NCBI GenBank assembly: GCA_002441445.1
Contig: DJWC01000162.1
Location: 1-37,774 of the forward strand
Source of the DNA: Pusillimonas sp. UBA6240
Lineage (GTDB): Bacteria > Pseudomonadota > Gammaproteobacteria > Burkholderiales > Burkholderiaceae_B
Length of the DNA: 37,774 nucleotides
Direction: 5' to 3'
Numbering within the stretch: the first letter of the stretch is position 1; each line of letters begins with the position of its first letter. Shown piece after piece: positions 24,814 through 31,774 of the stretch. The position numbers were made by a program, and so were the translations under genes. The notes beneath the pieces were generated by a model. It saw only the letters and a list, made by a program, of their open reading frames with translations, searched no databases and was not told the DNA's origin.

Positions 24814-25464
24814 TTGTCTGCATACAATTTTTTCAATGAGCAACCATCCTCGGCCGCCCCGGGCGTCAAGGACGCCAAGCCGCGTCAGGATGCCGGCCTG
24901 ACGTGGTCCGAAGGCATAGGCCAGAAGCTGCGGCGGCGCCGCAAGGTAAAGCGCTTGTCCTTGAAAGAGCTGGCCGAAAAAGCCGGGCTGTCCATAGGGC
25001 TGCTGAGCCAGATCGAGCGCGGCGTGTCCACGCCTTCGCTGCGCTCGCTGAACCAGGTTTGCCAGGCGCTGGAAATGCCCATGGCCTGGCTGTTCGACCG
25101 GGACGAATCCATGCAGGTGGCGGAGCCGTCCGTAGTGCGCCTTGAACAGCGCCGGCGCATGGACCTGGGCTCGGGCGGGATGATCAAAGAAATCCTGTCT
25201 CCGGATTCCGTGTCGGAAATCCAGCTCATGCGCTTTGTGATCCATTCCGGCGGGAAGTCCGGCGAAAGCCCGGCGCAGCACCCCACGGGGGCCAAGTGCG
25301 GCACCGTGCTCGCGGGGCGGCTGGGGCTGGAGATAAACGGCCAGGTGCATATCATCAATCAGCACGATTCTTTCGCTTTCAGGGCCAACGCCCAGTACCG
25401 CTTCTGGGCGGTCGGCGATGCCGACTGCGAGGTCATCTGGGCCGTCACGCCCGCTTTATATTGA
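24814..25464 (+). CDS. XRE-type HTH regulator with C-terminal cupin domain
   Basis: A 216-residue regulator. An unusual acidic/Ser N-tail (1-34) precedes an XRE helix-turn-helix (about 35-94: IGQKLRRRRKVKRLSLKELA, AGLSIGLLSQIERGVSTPSL) and a cupin domain (about 140-205). This is the PuuR-like architecture, often controlling polyamine or amino-acid catabolism. The only in-frame start near GGGAG is TTG at 24814, so weak translation is likely. It lies between the TRAP genes and the gamma-glutamyltransferase, consistent with control of both. Confidence 0.88.
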   Translation: MSAYNFFNEQPSSAAPGVKDAKPRQDAGLTWSEGIGQKLRRRRKVKRLSLKELAEKAGLSIGLLSQIERGVSTPSLRSLNQVCQALEMPMAWLFDRDESMQVAEPSVVRLEQRRRMDLGSGGMIKEILSPDSVSEIQLMRFVIHSGGKSGESPAQHPTGAKCGTVLAGRLGLEINGQVHIINQHDSFAFRANAQYRFWAVGDADCEVIWAVTPALY

Positions 25465-25482
25465 TTTGATTCGATTTGATTC
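25463..25482. repeat. Perfect 2 x 10-bp tandem repeat overlapping a stop codon
   Basis: GATTTGATTC occurs twice without interruption (25463-25472, 25473-25482), beginning inside the TGA stop of the XRE-cupin gene. It is A/T-rich in a GC-rich surrounding and has a period of about one helical turn. Confidence 0.85.
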
Positions 25483-25526
25483 GGCATAGGCCCGGGCGCT
25501 GCGGCCCGCGGCATGGAGGTGCAGCG

Positions 25527-27296
25527 ATGAAATCTCGGCAGATAGTCAGCAGGACGGGCGTCCAGGGCGCAGGGGGCGCCGTCGCCGCGGCGCGCGAGCT
25601 TAGCGCGGCGGCGGCGCAAAATATGCTGGAGCAAGGAGGCAATGCGGTCGACGCGGCGGTGGCGGCGGCTTTCGTGGCCGGCGTGATCGAACCCATGGAA
25701 ACGACGCTCGCCGGCTCCGGCTTCATGCTGGTGGGCATGCCCGATGGCCAGGCGCACAGCATCGAATTCGGGCCCAGGGCGCTCCGGGCGGCGCACCCCG
25801 ATATGTTCACCCTGGACGACAGCCGGGACATAGACCGGGGTCTGGGCATTTCGGTGGTGGTGGGGGATGAAAACGTCCAGGGGGCCAAGGCCGCCGGCGT
25901 GCCCGCGACGCTCGCGGGCCTGGCCGCGGGCCACGCAAGGTTCGGGCGCCTTCCCTTGTCGGCCGTGATGAAGCCCGCCATCGAGGCGGCGCACGACGGC
26001 TTTCCGGCCGATAGCTATTTCGCGCTCGAAGCGCTGGAGCACATACAGGCCCTGCGCGCCGACCCGGGCGCGCGCGCCTTGTTTCTGCGAGGCGACCTGC
26101 CGCCCGCCAGCGCGCACTTGGGCGCCGCCACCCTGGGCCAACCCGATCTGATACGCCAGCCGGCTTTGGGGCGCAGCCTGGAACAAATCGCCGCGCAAAG
26201 CGCGGACGCCTTTTACCGCGGCGCCGTGGGCGATGCCTTTCTGCAGACGCATCGCGAGCTGGGCGGGCTGCTCAGCCGTGAAGACCTGGCGGCCGTCCAG
26301 CCTATGGTTGCCGCGCCGCGCCGGCTGCGCTTCCGGGATTGTGATATATGGGCTCCCCGCGCGCCTTGCGGCGCCGTTACCGAGCTGCAGATGCTGAACA
26401 TCTGGCAGGCCCTGTATCCCGATGCGCCCCCCCTGGAGGACAGCGCCGAGCGGCTGGACCGCCTGGCCCAGGCCAGCTGGCATGCATTCGCCGACCGCTA
26501 TCACTGGCTAGCCGACCCCGACGTCGTGCCCGTGCCGGAAGAGGGCCTGCTGTCCGATGCTTACGCGCGTGAAATCGCCGCGCTGATACGCTCCGGCGCT
26601 GCGGCTCCGCGCAGCCCGGCCGGCGAAACTCCCTGGAACTACTTTGCCGGCCACGCGGTTCACGATCCCTGGCGGTACGAGCCGCAAAGCGCGCCGGTTC
26701 CTCCCTGGTCCCCCGGCGGCGGCACTTCGCCGCCCGCCGGCACCACGCATGTGTCGGTGATGGACGGCCAGGGCATGGCCGTGTCGATTACCCACACCGC
26801 CGCCAACCACTGCGGCGCAAAAGTGGTGTGCGAACGCACGGGCTTCCTGTTCGATGCGGCCATGGGCTGGTTCAACGCCCGGGCCGGCGCGGCGAACAGC
26901 ATCGCGGCCGGCAAGCGCCCGCTGGCCAACATGGGCCCGGTGCTGTTGACGCGCGGCGGGCGAACGCTGGCGGCGATCGGGGCTCCGGGCGGCCGGCGCA
27001 TCATCAACGCCGTCGTGCAGGTGGTGCTGAATCTGGTGGAGCGGGGCATGCAGCCCGCAGAGGCGCTGCAAGCGCCGCGCATAGACGCCAGCGGCACGGC
27101 GCTGCTGGCATCCGAGCGCCTGGCGGACACGGTGTCCAGCCTGCAGCGAATCTACGGGCCCGCCATTCTCGTCGGCGAACAACATCAAGGCTATGGCTAT
27201 GAACTGGCCAGGCCGTCCATCGCCTTGCATGACGGCCGGATGGCCCATGCGGCGGTCGATCCTTTCAGCCGCGGTTATGCGCGAGGTCTCAATTGA
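25527..27296 (+). CDS. Gamma-glutamyltransferase-like Ntn hydrolase without signal peptide
   Basis: A 589-residue gamma-glutamyltransferase-family enzyme that self-cleaves before a nucleophilic Thr. The TTHVSV motif places the nucleophile at Thr406, giving a large subunit of about 405 and a small subunit of about 184 residues. GGNAVDAAVAAAFVAGVIEP (N-terminal) and GPVLLTRGGR...GAPGGRRIINAVVQV (C-terminal) are standard. No signal peptide is present; E. coli GGT is exported, so this one is probably cytoplasmic. The preferred start is ATG 25527, with GGAGG upstream. It probably removes or transfers a gamma-glutamyl (or similar acyl) group from an imported compound. Cephalosporin acylase-like activity cannot be excluded. 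Confidence 0.88.
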   Translation: MKSRQIVSRTGVQGAGGAVAAARELSAAAAQNMLEQGGNAVDAAVAAAFVAGVIEPMETTLAGSGFMLVGMPDGQAHSIEFGPRALRAAHPDMFTLDDSRDIDRGLGISVVVGDENVQGAKAAGVPATLAGLAAGHARFGRLPLSAVMKPAIEAAHDGFPADSYFALEALEHIQALRADPGARALFLRGDLPPASAHLGAATLGQPDLIRQPALGRSLEQIAAQSADAFYRGAVGDAFLQTHRELGGLLSREDLAAVQPMVAAPRRLRFRDCDIWAPRAPCGAVTELQMLNIWQALYPDAPPLEDSAERLDRLAQASWHAFADRYHWLADPDVVPVPEEGLLSDAYAREIAALIRSGAAAPRSPAGETPWNYFAGHAVHDPWRYEPQSAPVPPWSPGGGTSPPAGTTHVSVMDGQGMAVSITHTAANHCGAKVVCERTGFLFDAAMGWFNARAGAANSIAAGKRPLANMGPVLLTRGGRTLAAIGAPGGRRIINAVVQVVLNLVERGMQPAEALQAPRIDASGTALLASERLADTVSSLQRIYGPAILVGEQHQGYGYELARPSIALHDGRMAHAAVDPFSRGYARGLN

Positions 27297-27307
27297 AGCA
27301 GGATCCC

Positions 27308-28597
27308 ATGAACTATACAGAACGGCCTTTCCCGCCTTCGCTCTGGCAGGCCACGGCGACGCCGCAGCCGGATACGCCGCCGCTGCAAGAAGACGCCAGC
27401 GCCGACGTGGCGATCATCGGCGCCGGGTACACGGGCTTATCGACGGCCCTGCATCTGGCCGAAAAAGGCGTGGGCGCCATCGTGCTGGACGCCGAGCAGC
27501 CGGGCTGGGGGGCGTCCGGACGCAATGGCGGGCAAGTCATTCCCGGCCTTAAGTACGACCCTGACGAGCTGGTGGCCCGCTTGGGCGCCAAATGGGGCGA
27601 GGCGCTGATCGGCCTGGCCGGCGGCGCGGCGGATACGGTGTTCGACCTGATCGATAAATATCAGATCGACTGCGGCGCGGTGCGCAAGGGCTGGATACAG
27701 ACGGCGCATTCGCCGAACATGATGCGTCTCATGGAGAAGCGCGCCGGCCAGTGGGAGCGCCGCGGCGCCCCGGTGGAGTTGCTCGATGGCGCTGCGGTAA
27801 GGCGGCGCATAGGAGCGGGTAAATTCGTCGGCGGCTGGGTCGATTATCGTGCGGGCGGCGTGCAGCCTCTCAGCTACGCTCGGGGGTTGGCCCGCGTCGC
27901 GCAGGGCCTAGGTGCGCGGGTGCACGGCCAGAGCCGCGCGGTGCAGGTCGGCAAGACATCCGGCGGCTGGCGGGTCGCCACCGCGCAAGGCGCGGCGGTG
28001 CACGCCAAGCGGGTGCTGATAGCCACCAATGGCTATACGGATGATTTGTGGCCGGGCCTGCGCCAGACGATACTGCCGGCCGTGAGCTTCCTGGTGGCCA
28101 CGGCCCCGCTGCCCGACGAACTGGGCGCATCGATACTTCCCGGCCGCGAAGTCAGTTCCGATTCGCGCAGGCTGCTGGTGTATTTTCGGCGCGATGAGCA
28201 GGGCAGGCTGGTGCTGGGCGGAAGAGGGCCGTTTTCCGACCCGCGGGACATGTCGGAATGGGCGCATGTCGAGCGCGCCCTGGAATTGATGTTCCCGCAG
28301 ATCAAGGGCGTGGCCTATGAATACCGATGGTCGGGCCGATTGGCGGTTACGGCCGATTTCATGCCGCATGTGCACGAGCCCGCGCCGGGGCTGAATATCG
28401 CCCTGGGCTACAACGGCCGCGGCATCGCCATGGCCACGACCATGGGCAGAATCATTGCCGATCATATCGCCGGCGACGGCGCAATGCCTCTGGCCTATCC
28501 GGTCACGTCCATCAAACCCATTCCCTTCCACGGCTTGCAACGCTTTTACATGGCGGCCGGGGTGGCATGGTACCGTCTGCTCGACGCCTTGTCCTGA
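27308..28597 (+). CDS. FAD-dependent amine/amino-acid oxidoreductase (DadA/PuuB type)
   Basis: A 429-residue DAO-family flavoprotein. The FAD-binding motif is DVAIIGAGYTGLSTALHLAE, followed by the GWGASGRNGGQV segment that closes over FAD. The C-terminus shows GYNGRGIAMATTMGRIIADHI. Close relatives include gamma-glutamylputrescine oxidase PuuB and D-amino acid dehydrogenases. I chose ATG 27308 with AGGA upstream; TTG 27293 overlaps the GGT stop. It follows GGT by 11 bases. A combination of GGT, PuuB-like oxidase and PuuR-like regulator suggests gamma-glutamyl amine catabolism, but the oxidised bond is unknown. Confidence 0.88.
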   Translation: MNYTERPFPPSLWQATATPQPDTPPLQEDASADVAIIGAGYTGLSTALHLAEKGVGAIVLDAEQPGWGASGRNGGQVIPGLKYDPDELVARLGAKWGEALIGLAGGAADTVFDLIDKYQIDCGAVRKGWIQTAHSPNMMRLMEKRAGQWERRGAPVELLDGAAVRRRIGAGKFVGGWVDYRAGGVQPLSYARGLARVAQGLGARVHGQSRAVQVGKTSGGWRVATAQGAAVHAKRVLIATNGYTDDLWPGLRQTILPAVSFLVATAPLPDELGASILPGREVSSDSRRLLVYFRRDEQGRLVLGGRGPFSDPRDMSEWAHVERALELMFPQIKGVAYEYRWSGRLAVTADFMPHVHEPAPGLNIALGYNGRGIAMATTMGRIIADHIAGDGAMPLAYPVTSIKPIPFHGLQRFYMAAGVAWYRLLDALS

Positions 28598-28604
28598 TGC
28601 GCGC

Positions 28605-28636
28605 GGCGCCGTGCGCAGCGGCGCCGCCGGTTTTTT
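28605..28636 (+). terminator. Probable intrinsic terminator after the FAD oxidase
   Basis: GGCGCCG (28605-28611) pairs exactly with CGGCGCC (28619-28625); five bases later TTTTTT (28631-28636). The gap between stem and T-run weakens the call. Confidence 0.55.
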
Positions 28637-28653
28637 CACGCGCGGCTTGCTGA

Positions 28654-28675
28654 TATAGTCAATGCTTATGCATTG
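28654..28675 (+). promoter_or_regulatory. Possible promoter and palindrome before the FMN reductase
   Basis: TATAGT (28654-28659) could be a -10 box. Directly after it, CAATGC-TTAT-GCATTG (28660-28675) is a perfect 6-bp-arm palindrome placed where a repressor would block a start site. No convincing -35 box is present. Confidence 0.35.
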
Positions 28676-28700
28676 TTCATCAGCATCGCAAAGGGTAGCC

Positions 28701-29249
28701 GTGAATCAGACCAAAGACATCGCTGTCATCGTAGGCAGCTTGCGCAAGGAATCCATCAACCGCAAAGTGGCGGAAAACCTCGTGGCGCTGGCGCCCGATA
28801 GCCTGGCGCTGGAAATCGTCGAGATCGGGCACTTGCCGCTATACAACCAGGATTACGACGATGATTCCCCAGAAGCCTATGGCCGGTTCCGGCAAAGGAT
28901 AGCACGCGCCGACGGGCTGATATTCGCGACGCCGGAGCACAACCGCTCGATGCCGGCCGCCATGAAGAATGCCGTGGATATCGGTTCCAGGCCGTATTCG
29001 AAAAGCGTATGGGGCGGCAAACCCGCCGCCATCATCAGCGCCTCGCCGTCCATGCAGGGCGCTTTCGGAGCCAGCCAGCATCTGCGTCTGTCGCTGACCT
29101 GCCTGAACATCTATTGCATGCCCAACCCCGAAACCTATCTGGGGCAGGCGGATAAATTATTCGATCCGGCCGGGGCCTTGACTGAAACCGGCAGGGCGCT
29201 GCTGAAGAATTTCATCGACGCCTACGCGCAATGGGTGGCGCGCTTTTAA
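28701..29249 (+). CDS. NAD(P)H-dependent FMN reductase family protein
   Basis: A 182-residue flavodoxin-like reductase. The FMN phosphate loop is GSLRKESINRKV, and the second family motif is TPEHNRSMPAAMKNAVD. It could supply reduced FMN or reduce a small organic substrate such as a quinone. I chose GTG 28701 with AAAGGG 5 bases upstream; ATG codons at 28662 and 28668 lie in the promoter palindrome and extend the protein by atypical residues. It is 15 bases from pxpA. Confidence 0.85.
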   Translation: MNQTKDIAVIVGSLRKESINRKVAENLVALAPDSLALEIVEIGHLPLYNQDYDDDSPEAYGRFRQRIARADGLIFATPEHNRSMPAAMKNAVDIGSRPYSKSVWGGKPAAIISASPSMQGAFGASQHLRLSLTCLNIYCMPNPETYLGQADKLFDPAGALTETGRALLKNFIDAYAQWVARF

Positions 29250-29264
29250 TTTCCAGGGGACATC

Positions 29265-30032
29265 ATGAATCCGGTCATCGATCTGAATTGCGATATGGGT
29301 GAAAGCTTCGGGGCCTGGCGGATGGGGCAGGACGAGGCCATCCTGCCTTTTGTCAGCTCGGCCAATATCGCCTGCGGTTTCCATGCAGGCGACCCCGCCA
29401 CCATGCGCAAGACCGTGGCGGCCGCCATCCGGCACGGGGTGGCGCTGGGCGCCCATCCCGGTCTGCCCGATCTGCAAGGCTTCGGCCGCCGCAACATGGA
29501 CATCAGCCCGGAAAGCGCTTACGACATGGTCGTGGTGCAGGTCGGCGCCCTGGCGGGCGTTGCGGCCAGCCAGGGCGCGCGGCTGCATCACGTAAAGGCG
29601 CATGGCGCCCTGTACAACATGGCCTCGGCTAAACGCGAACTGGCCGAGGCGATCGCCCGGGCGGTCTACGATGTGGACAAGAGCCTGGTGTTCTATGCCC
29701 TGGCTTCCAGCGTGCAGGCCGAAGTGGCGCGGCGGATAGGCCTGACCGTGGCGCAGGAGGTATTCGCCGATCGCAGCTATCAGCAGGACGGCTCGTTGAC
29801 GCCGCGCAAGCTGCCCAACGCGATGATCACGGATCCGGACGCATCCATCCGCCAAGTGCTGCGCATGGTCCAGGAAGGCAAGGTCGCCACCCTGCAAGGC
29901 GGCGACGTGGAAGTCCGGCCGGACACGCTATGCATACACGGCGATCAGCCGGGCGCCGTCGTGTTCGCCCAGGCGATACGCAAGGCCCTGGCGCAGGAAA
30001 ATATCAGCGTGCGCGCCGTTGGCGCCCGATGA
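29265..30032 (+). CDS. pxpA: LamB/YcsF family protein, 5-oxoprolinase subunit A (PxpA)
   Basis: A 255-residue protein of the LamB/YcsF family. Diagnostic blocks are DLNCDMGESFG (6-16), SANIACGFHAGDP and GAHPGLPDLQGFGRR. In bacteria PxpA normally acts with PxpB and PxpC to cleave 5-oxoproline to glutamate using ATP. No PxpB or PxpC is seen in this window, so either they lie elsewhere or the protein works in another arrangement, possibly with HyuA/HyuB upstream. ATG follows AGGGGA. Its 3' end overlaps the convergent benE gene by 29 bases. Confidence 0.93.
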   Translation: MNPVIDLNCDMGESFGAWRMGQDEAILPFVSSANIACGFHAGDPATMRKTVAAAIRHGVALGAHPGLPDLQGFGRRNMDISPESAYDMVVVQVGALAGVAASQGARLHHVKAHGALYNMASAKRELAEAIARAVYDVDKSLVFYALASSVQAEVARRIGLTVAQEVFADRSYQQDGSLTPRKLPNAMITDPDASIRQVLRMVQEGKVATLQGGDVEVRPDTLCIHGDQPGAVVFAQAIRKALAQENISVRAVGAR

Positions 30033-31170
30033 CCGCGTGCACGCTCAGGCCCAGCACCAGGCCCCAGAATGCGCTGCCTATGCCCGCGAAGGTCAGCCCT
30101 GACGCGGTGCTGATGAACGTTACCAGCGCCGCCTCGCGGCCGGTCTCGTCGGCCAGCGCCGCCGCCAGCCCGTTGCCTATGGTCCCCAGCAAAGCCAGGC
30201 CGGCGATCGCGGCGACCAGCTCCACGGGGAATGCGGCGAACAGTCCCACGACGGTTGCGCCGAAAACGCCTGTCGCCAGGTAGAACACGCCGGCCCATAC
30301 CGAAGCCATATAGCGCCGTTCCGCATTGGGGTCGGCGTCTTTGCTCATGCAGATCGCCGCGGTAATGGCGGCGAGGTTGAAAGAGAAGCCGCCGAAAGGT
30401 CCGAGCAGCAGGCCCGTGGCGCCCGTCCAGCCGATCAGGGGCGTGGCCGGGGCATCGTAGCCATTCGCGCGCAGAACGGCCAGGCCCGGCACATTCTGCG
30501 ATGTCATGGTCACGATGAAGAGCGGTATGCCCACCCCGATCAGCGCCGACAGCGAAAACTCAGGTTTCATGAACAGCGGTGCGGCGGGCGTCCAGTCCAG
30601 CATTTCCAGGCGCAGCAGGCCCATTGCGCCCGCGCAGAGTATGCCGGCGGCAAGCGCCAGCGGCACCGTGTAGCGCGGCAGGAAGAAACGCCCCAGCAGG
30701 AAGACGGCGAACATCAGCCCCACCAGCAGCCATTGCGTCTGCATGGATATGAAGAGATCCATGCCGAAACGCATCAATATGCCGGCCAGCATCGCGGCGG
30801 CGATATGCCGGGGGATGTATTGCATGAGTTTCTGGAACCAGCCCGTCACGCCGCTCAGTGTGATCAGCAAAGAAGAGAACAGGAACACGCCTATCGCCTG
30901 GTTCATGGTGAGGCCCGACAGGCCCGCGACCAGCAGCGCCGCGCCCGGCGTGGACCAAGCGGTCAATATGGGCTGGCGGTAGCGCAGCGACAGACCGATG
31001 CAGCTTGCGCCCATGCCTATGCCCAGCGCCCACATCCACGAGTTGAGTTCGGCCGGAGTCGCGCCGGTTGCGCTGGCGGCCTGGAAAATAATGGCCACCG
31101 AACTGGTGTAGCCCACGAGGACCGCGATAAAGCCCGCTGAAATATGAGAAATCCTGAACCAATTGCCCAC
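30004..31170 (-). CDS. benE: BenE-family benzoate:H+ symporter-like transporter
   Basis: A 388-residue inner-membrane protein with about 11-12 hydrophobic segments. The family blocks FIAVLVGYTSSVAIIFQAA, PILTAWSTPGAALL and GFSFNLAAITAAICMSKDA are present, matching E. coli YdcO/BenE. No ATG lies upstream of these; I prefer GTG 31168-31170, which gives an N-terminus like that of YdcO. TTG at 31233 is possible and would add 21 residues. The family imports benzoate, but substrate is untested for most members. No benzoate-degradation genes are adjacent. Confidence 0.88.
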   Translation of the reverse strand: MGNWFRISHISAGFIAVLVGYTSSVAIIFQAASATGATPAELNSWMWALGIGMGASCIGLSLRYRQPILTAWSTPGAALLVAGLSGLTMNQAIGVFLFSSLLITLSGVTGWFQKLMQYIPRHIAAAMLAGILMRFGMDLFISMQTQWLLVGLMFAVFLLGRFFLPRYTVPLALAAGILCAGAMGLLRLEMLDWTPAAPLFMKPEFSLSALIGVGIPLFIVTMTSQNVPGLAVLRANGYDAPATPLIGWTGATGLLLGPFGGFSFNLAAITAAICMSKDADPNAERRYMASVWAGVFYLATGVFGATVVGLFAAFPVELVAAIAGLALLGTIGNGLAAALADETGREAALVTFISTASGLTFAGIGSAFWGLVLGLSVHAVIGRQRRAR

Positions 31171-31235
31171 AGAAGAATCCGATTTTTGTTTTGATGCGCC
31201 GCGAGGCCGCCGCGGCGTTCGATAAGCGCGCAAGG

Positions 31236-31253
31236 CGCCGCGCCGGCGCGGCG
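31236..31253. repeat. Perfect 18-bp GC palindrome upstream of benE
   Basis: CGCCGCGCCGGCGCGGCG is its own reverse complement. It lies between benE and the small glycine-zipper gene and has no T-run on either side, so it is a structural or protein-binding element rather than a standard terminator. A related GC palindrome occurs at 31662-31680. Confidence 0.6.
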
Positions 31254-31298
31254 TTCTGAAACGGCGCAGGGGGCTATGCTAGCACTGTCCGTCGGGGT

Positions 31299-31436
31299 TT
31301 ACTTATCGCCGGCGGCCAATTGCATGGCCAGGCCCAGTGCTACGCCTATGCCTATGCCCATGGCGAGATTGTCCAGAATGCCGCCTATGGCGGCGCCTAT
31401 CGCGATGCCGATGGCGATCCAGCTTGCGGTGCTCAT
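31299..31436 (-). CDS. Small glycine-zipper membrane protein
   Basis: A 45-residue protein starting MSTASWIAIGIAIGAAIGG and ending AAGDK. Gly recurs at four-residue intervals (IAIGIAIGAAIGG, MGIGIGVALG), a glycine zipper forming one or two membrane segments. The longer reading from 31607 adds 57 residues of non-coding character. A ribosome site is weak. Similar short 'glycine zipper' proteins are common in proteobacteria, but no function is known. Confidence 0.6.
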   Translation of the reverse strand: MSTASWIAIGIAIGAAIGGILDNLAMGIGIGVALGLAMQLAAGDK

Positions 31437-31774
31437 TTGCGCAAGATAACACGGCGGGGCCGAGGCTTGCCAAGGTTTGTGCGCGCCGGGCAAGCCCATG
31501 ATGACGTAGATGCCGCCTTCGGCGCCGAACCCGGCTTGCGCGGTCACAGCACCCCGCGCGCGGTAGACAGCGCTGCGCGGCGCACAGCGCCCGCTCGCCG
31601 CAGGCATTCAATTTGCTGCTTTTTAGCCAGCTCGTCCGTCGGCGTGTACGCGTCATGCGCGAGCCGGCGCCGCGCCGGCTTCAGGCGCCAAGCACAGGCC
31701 GCGAGCCGCGGCGCTTTATCGGCCGCATTGCCGTACGCGCCCTGACGTCAACCTGAACAGATGCGAGGAATCTC
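31437..31774. other. Gene-free 338-base stretch before gcd
   Basis: I see no convincing gene on either strand. It holds a 19-bp palindrome, AGCCGGCGC-C-GCGCCGGCT (31662-31680), and several short GC repeats, and must contain the promoters of gcd (rightward) and the glycine-zipper gene (leftward). No clear -35/-10 pair could be chosen. Confidence 0.5.

Noticed and set aside
23725..25365. 546-codon open frame on the minus strand
   Set aside because: Antisense to the DctM and XRE-cupin genes; low-complexity Gln/His-rich product.
30004..31170. BenE as part of the 5-oxoproline cluster
   Set aside because: It is on the opposite strand, convergent with pxpA, and its family carries aromatic acids; no link beyond adjacency.
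31320..31745. 141-codon plus-strand frame in the gap before gcd
   Set aside because: Antisense to the glycine-zipper gene, with Arg/Ala/Ser-rich low-complexity product and no start signal.
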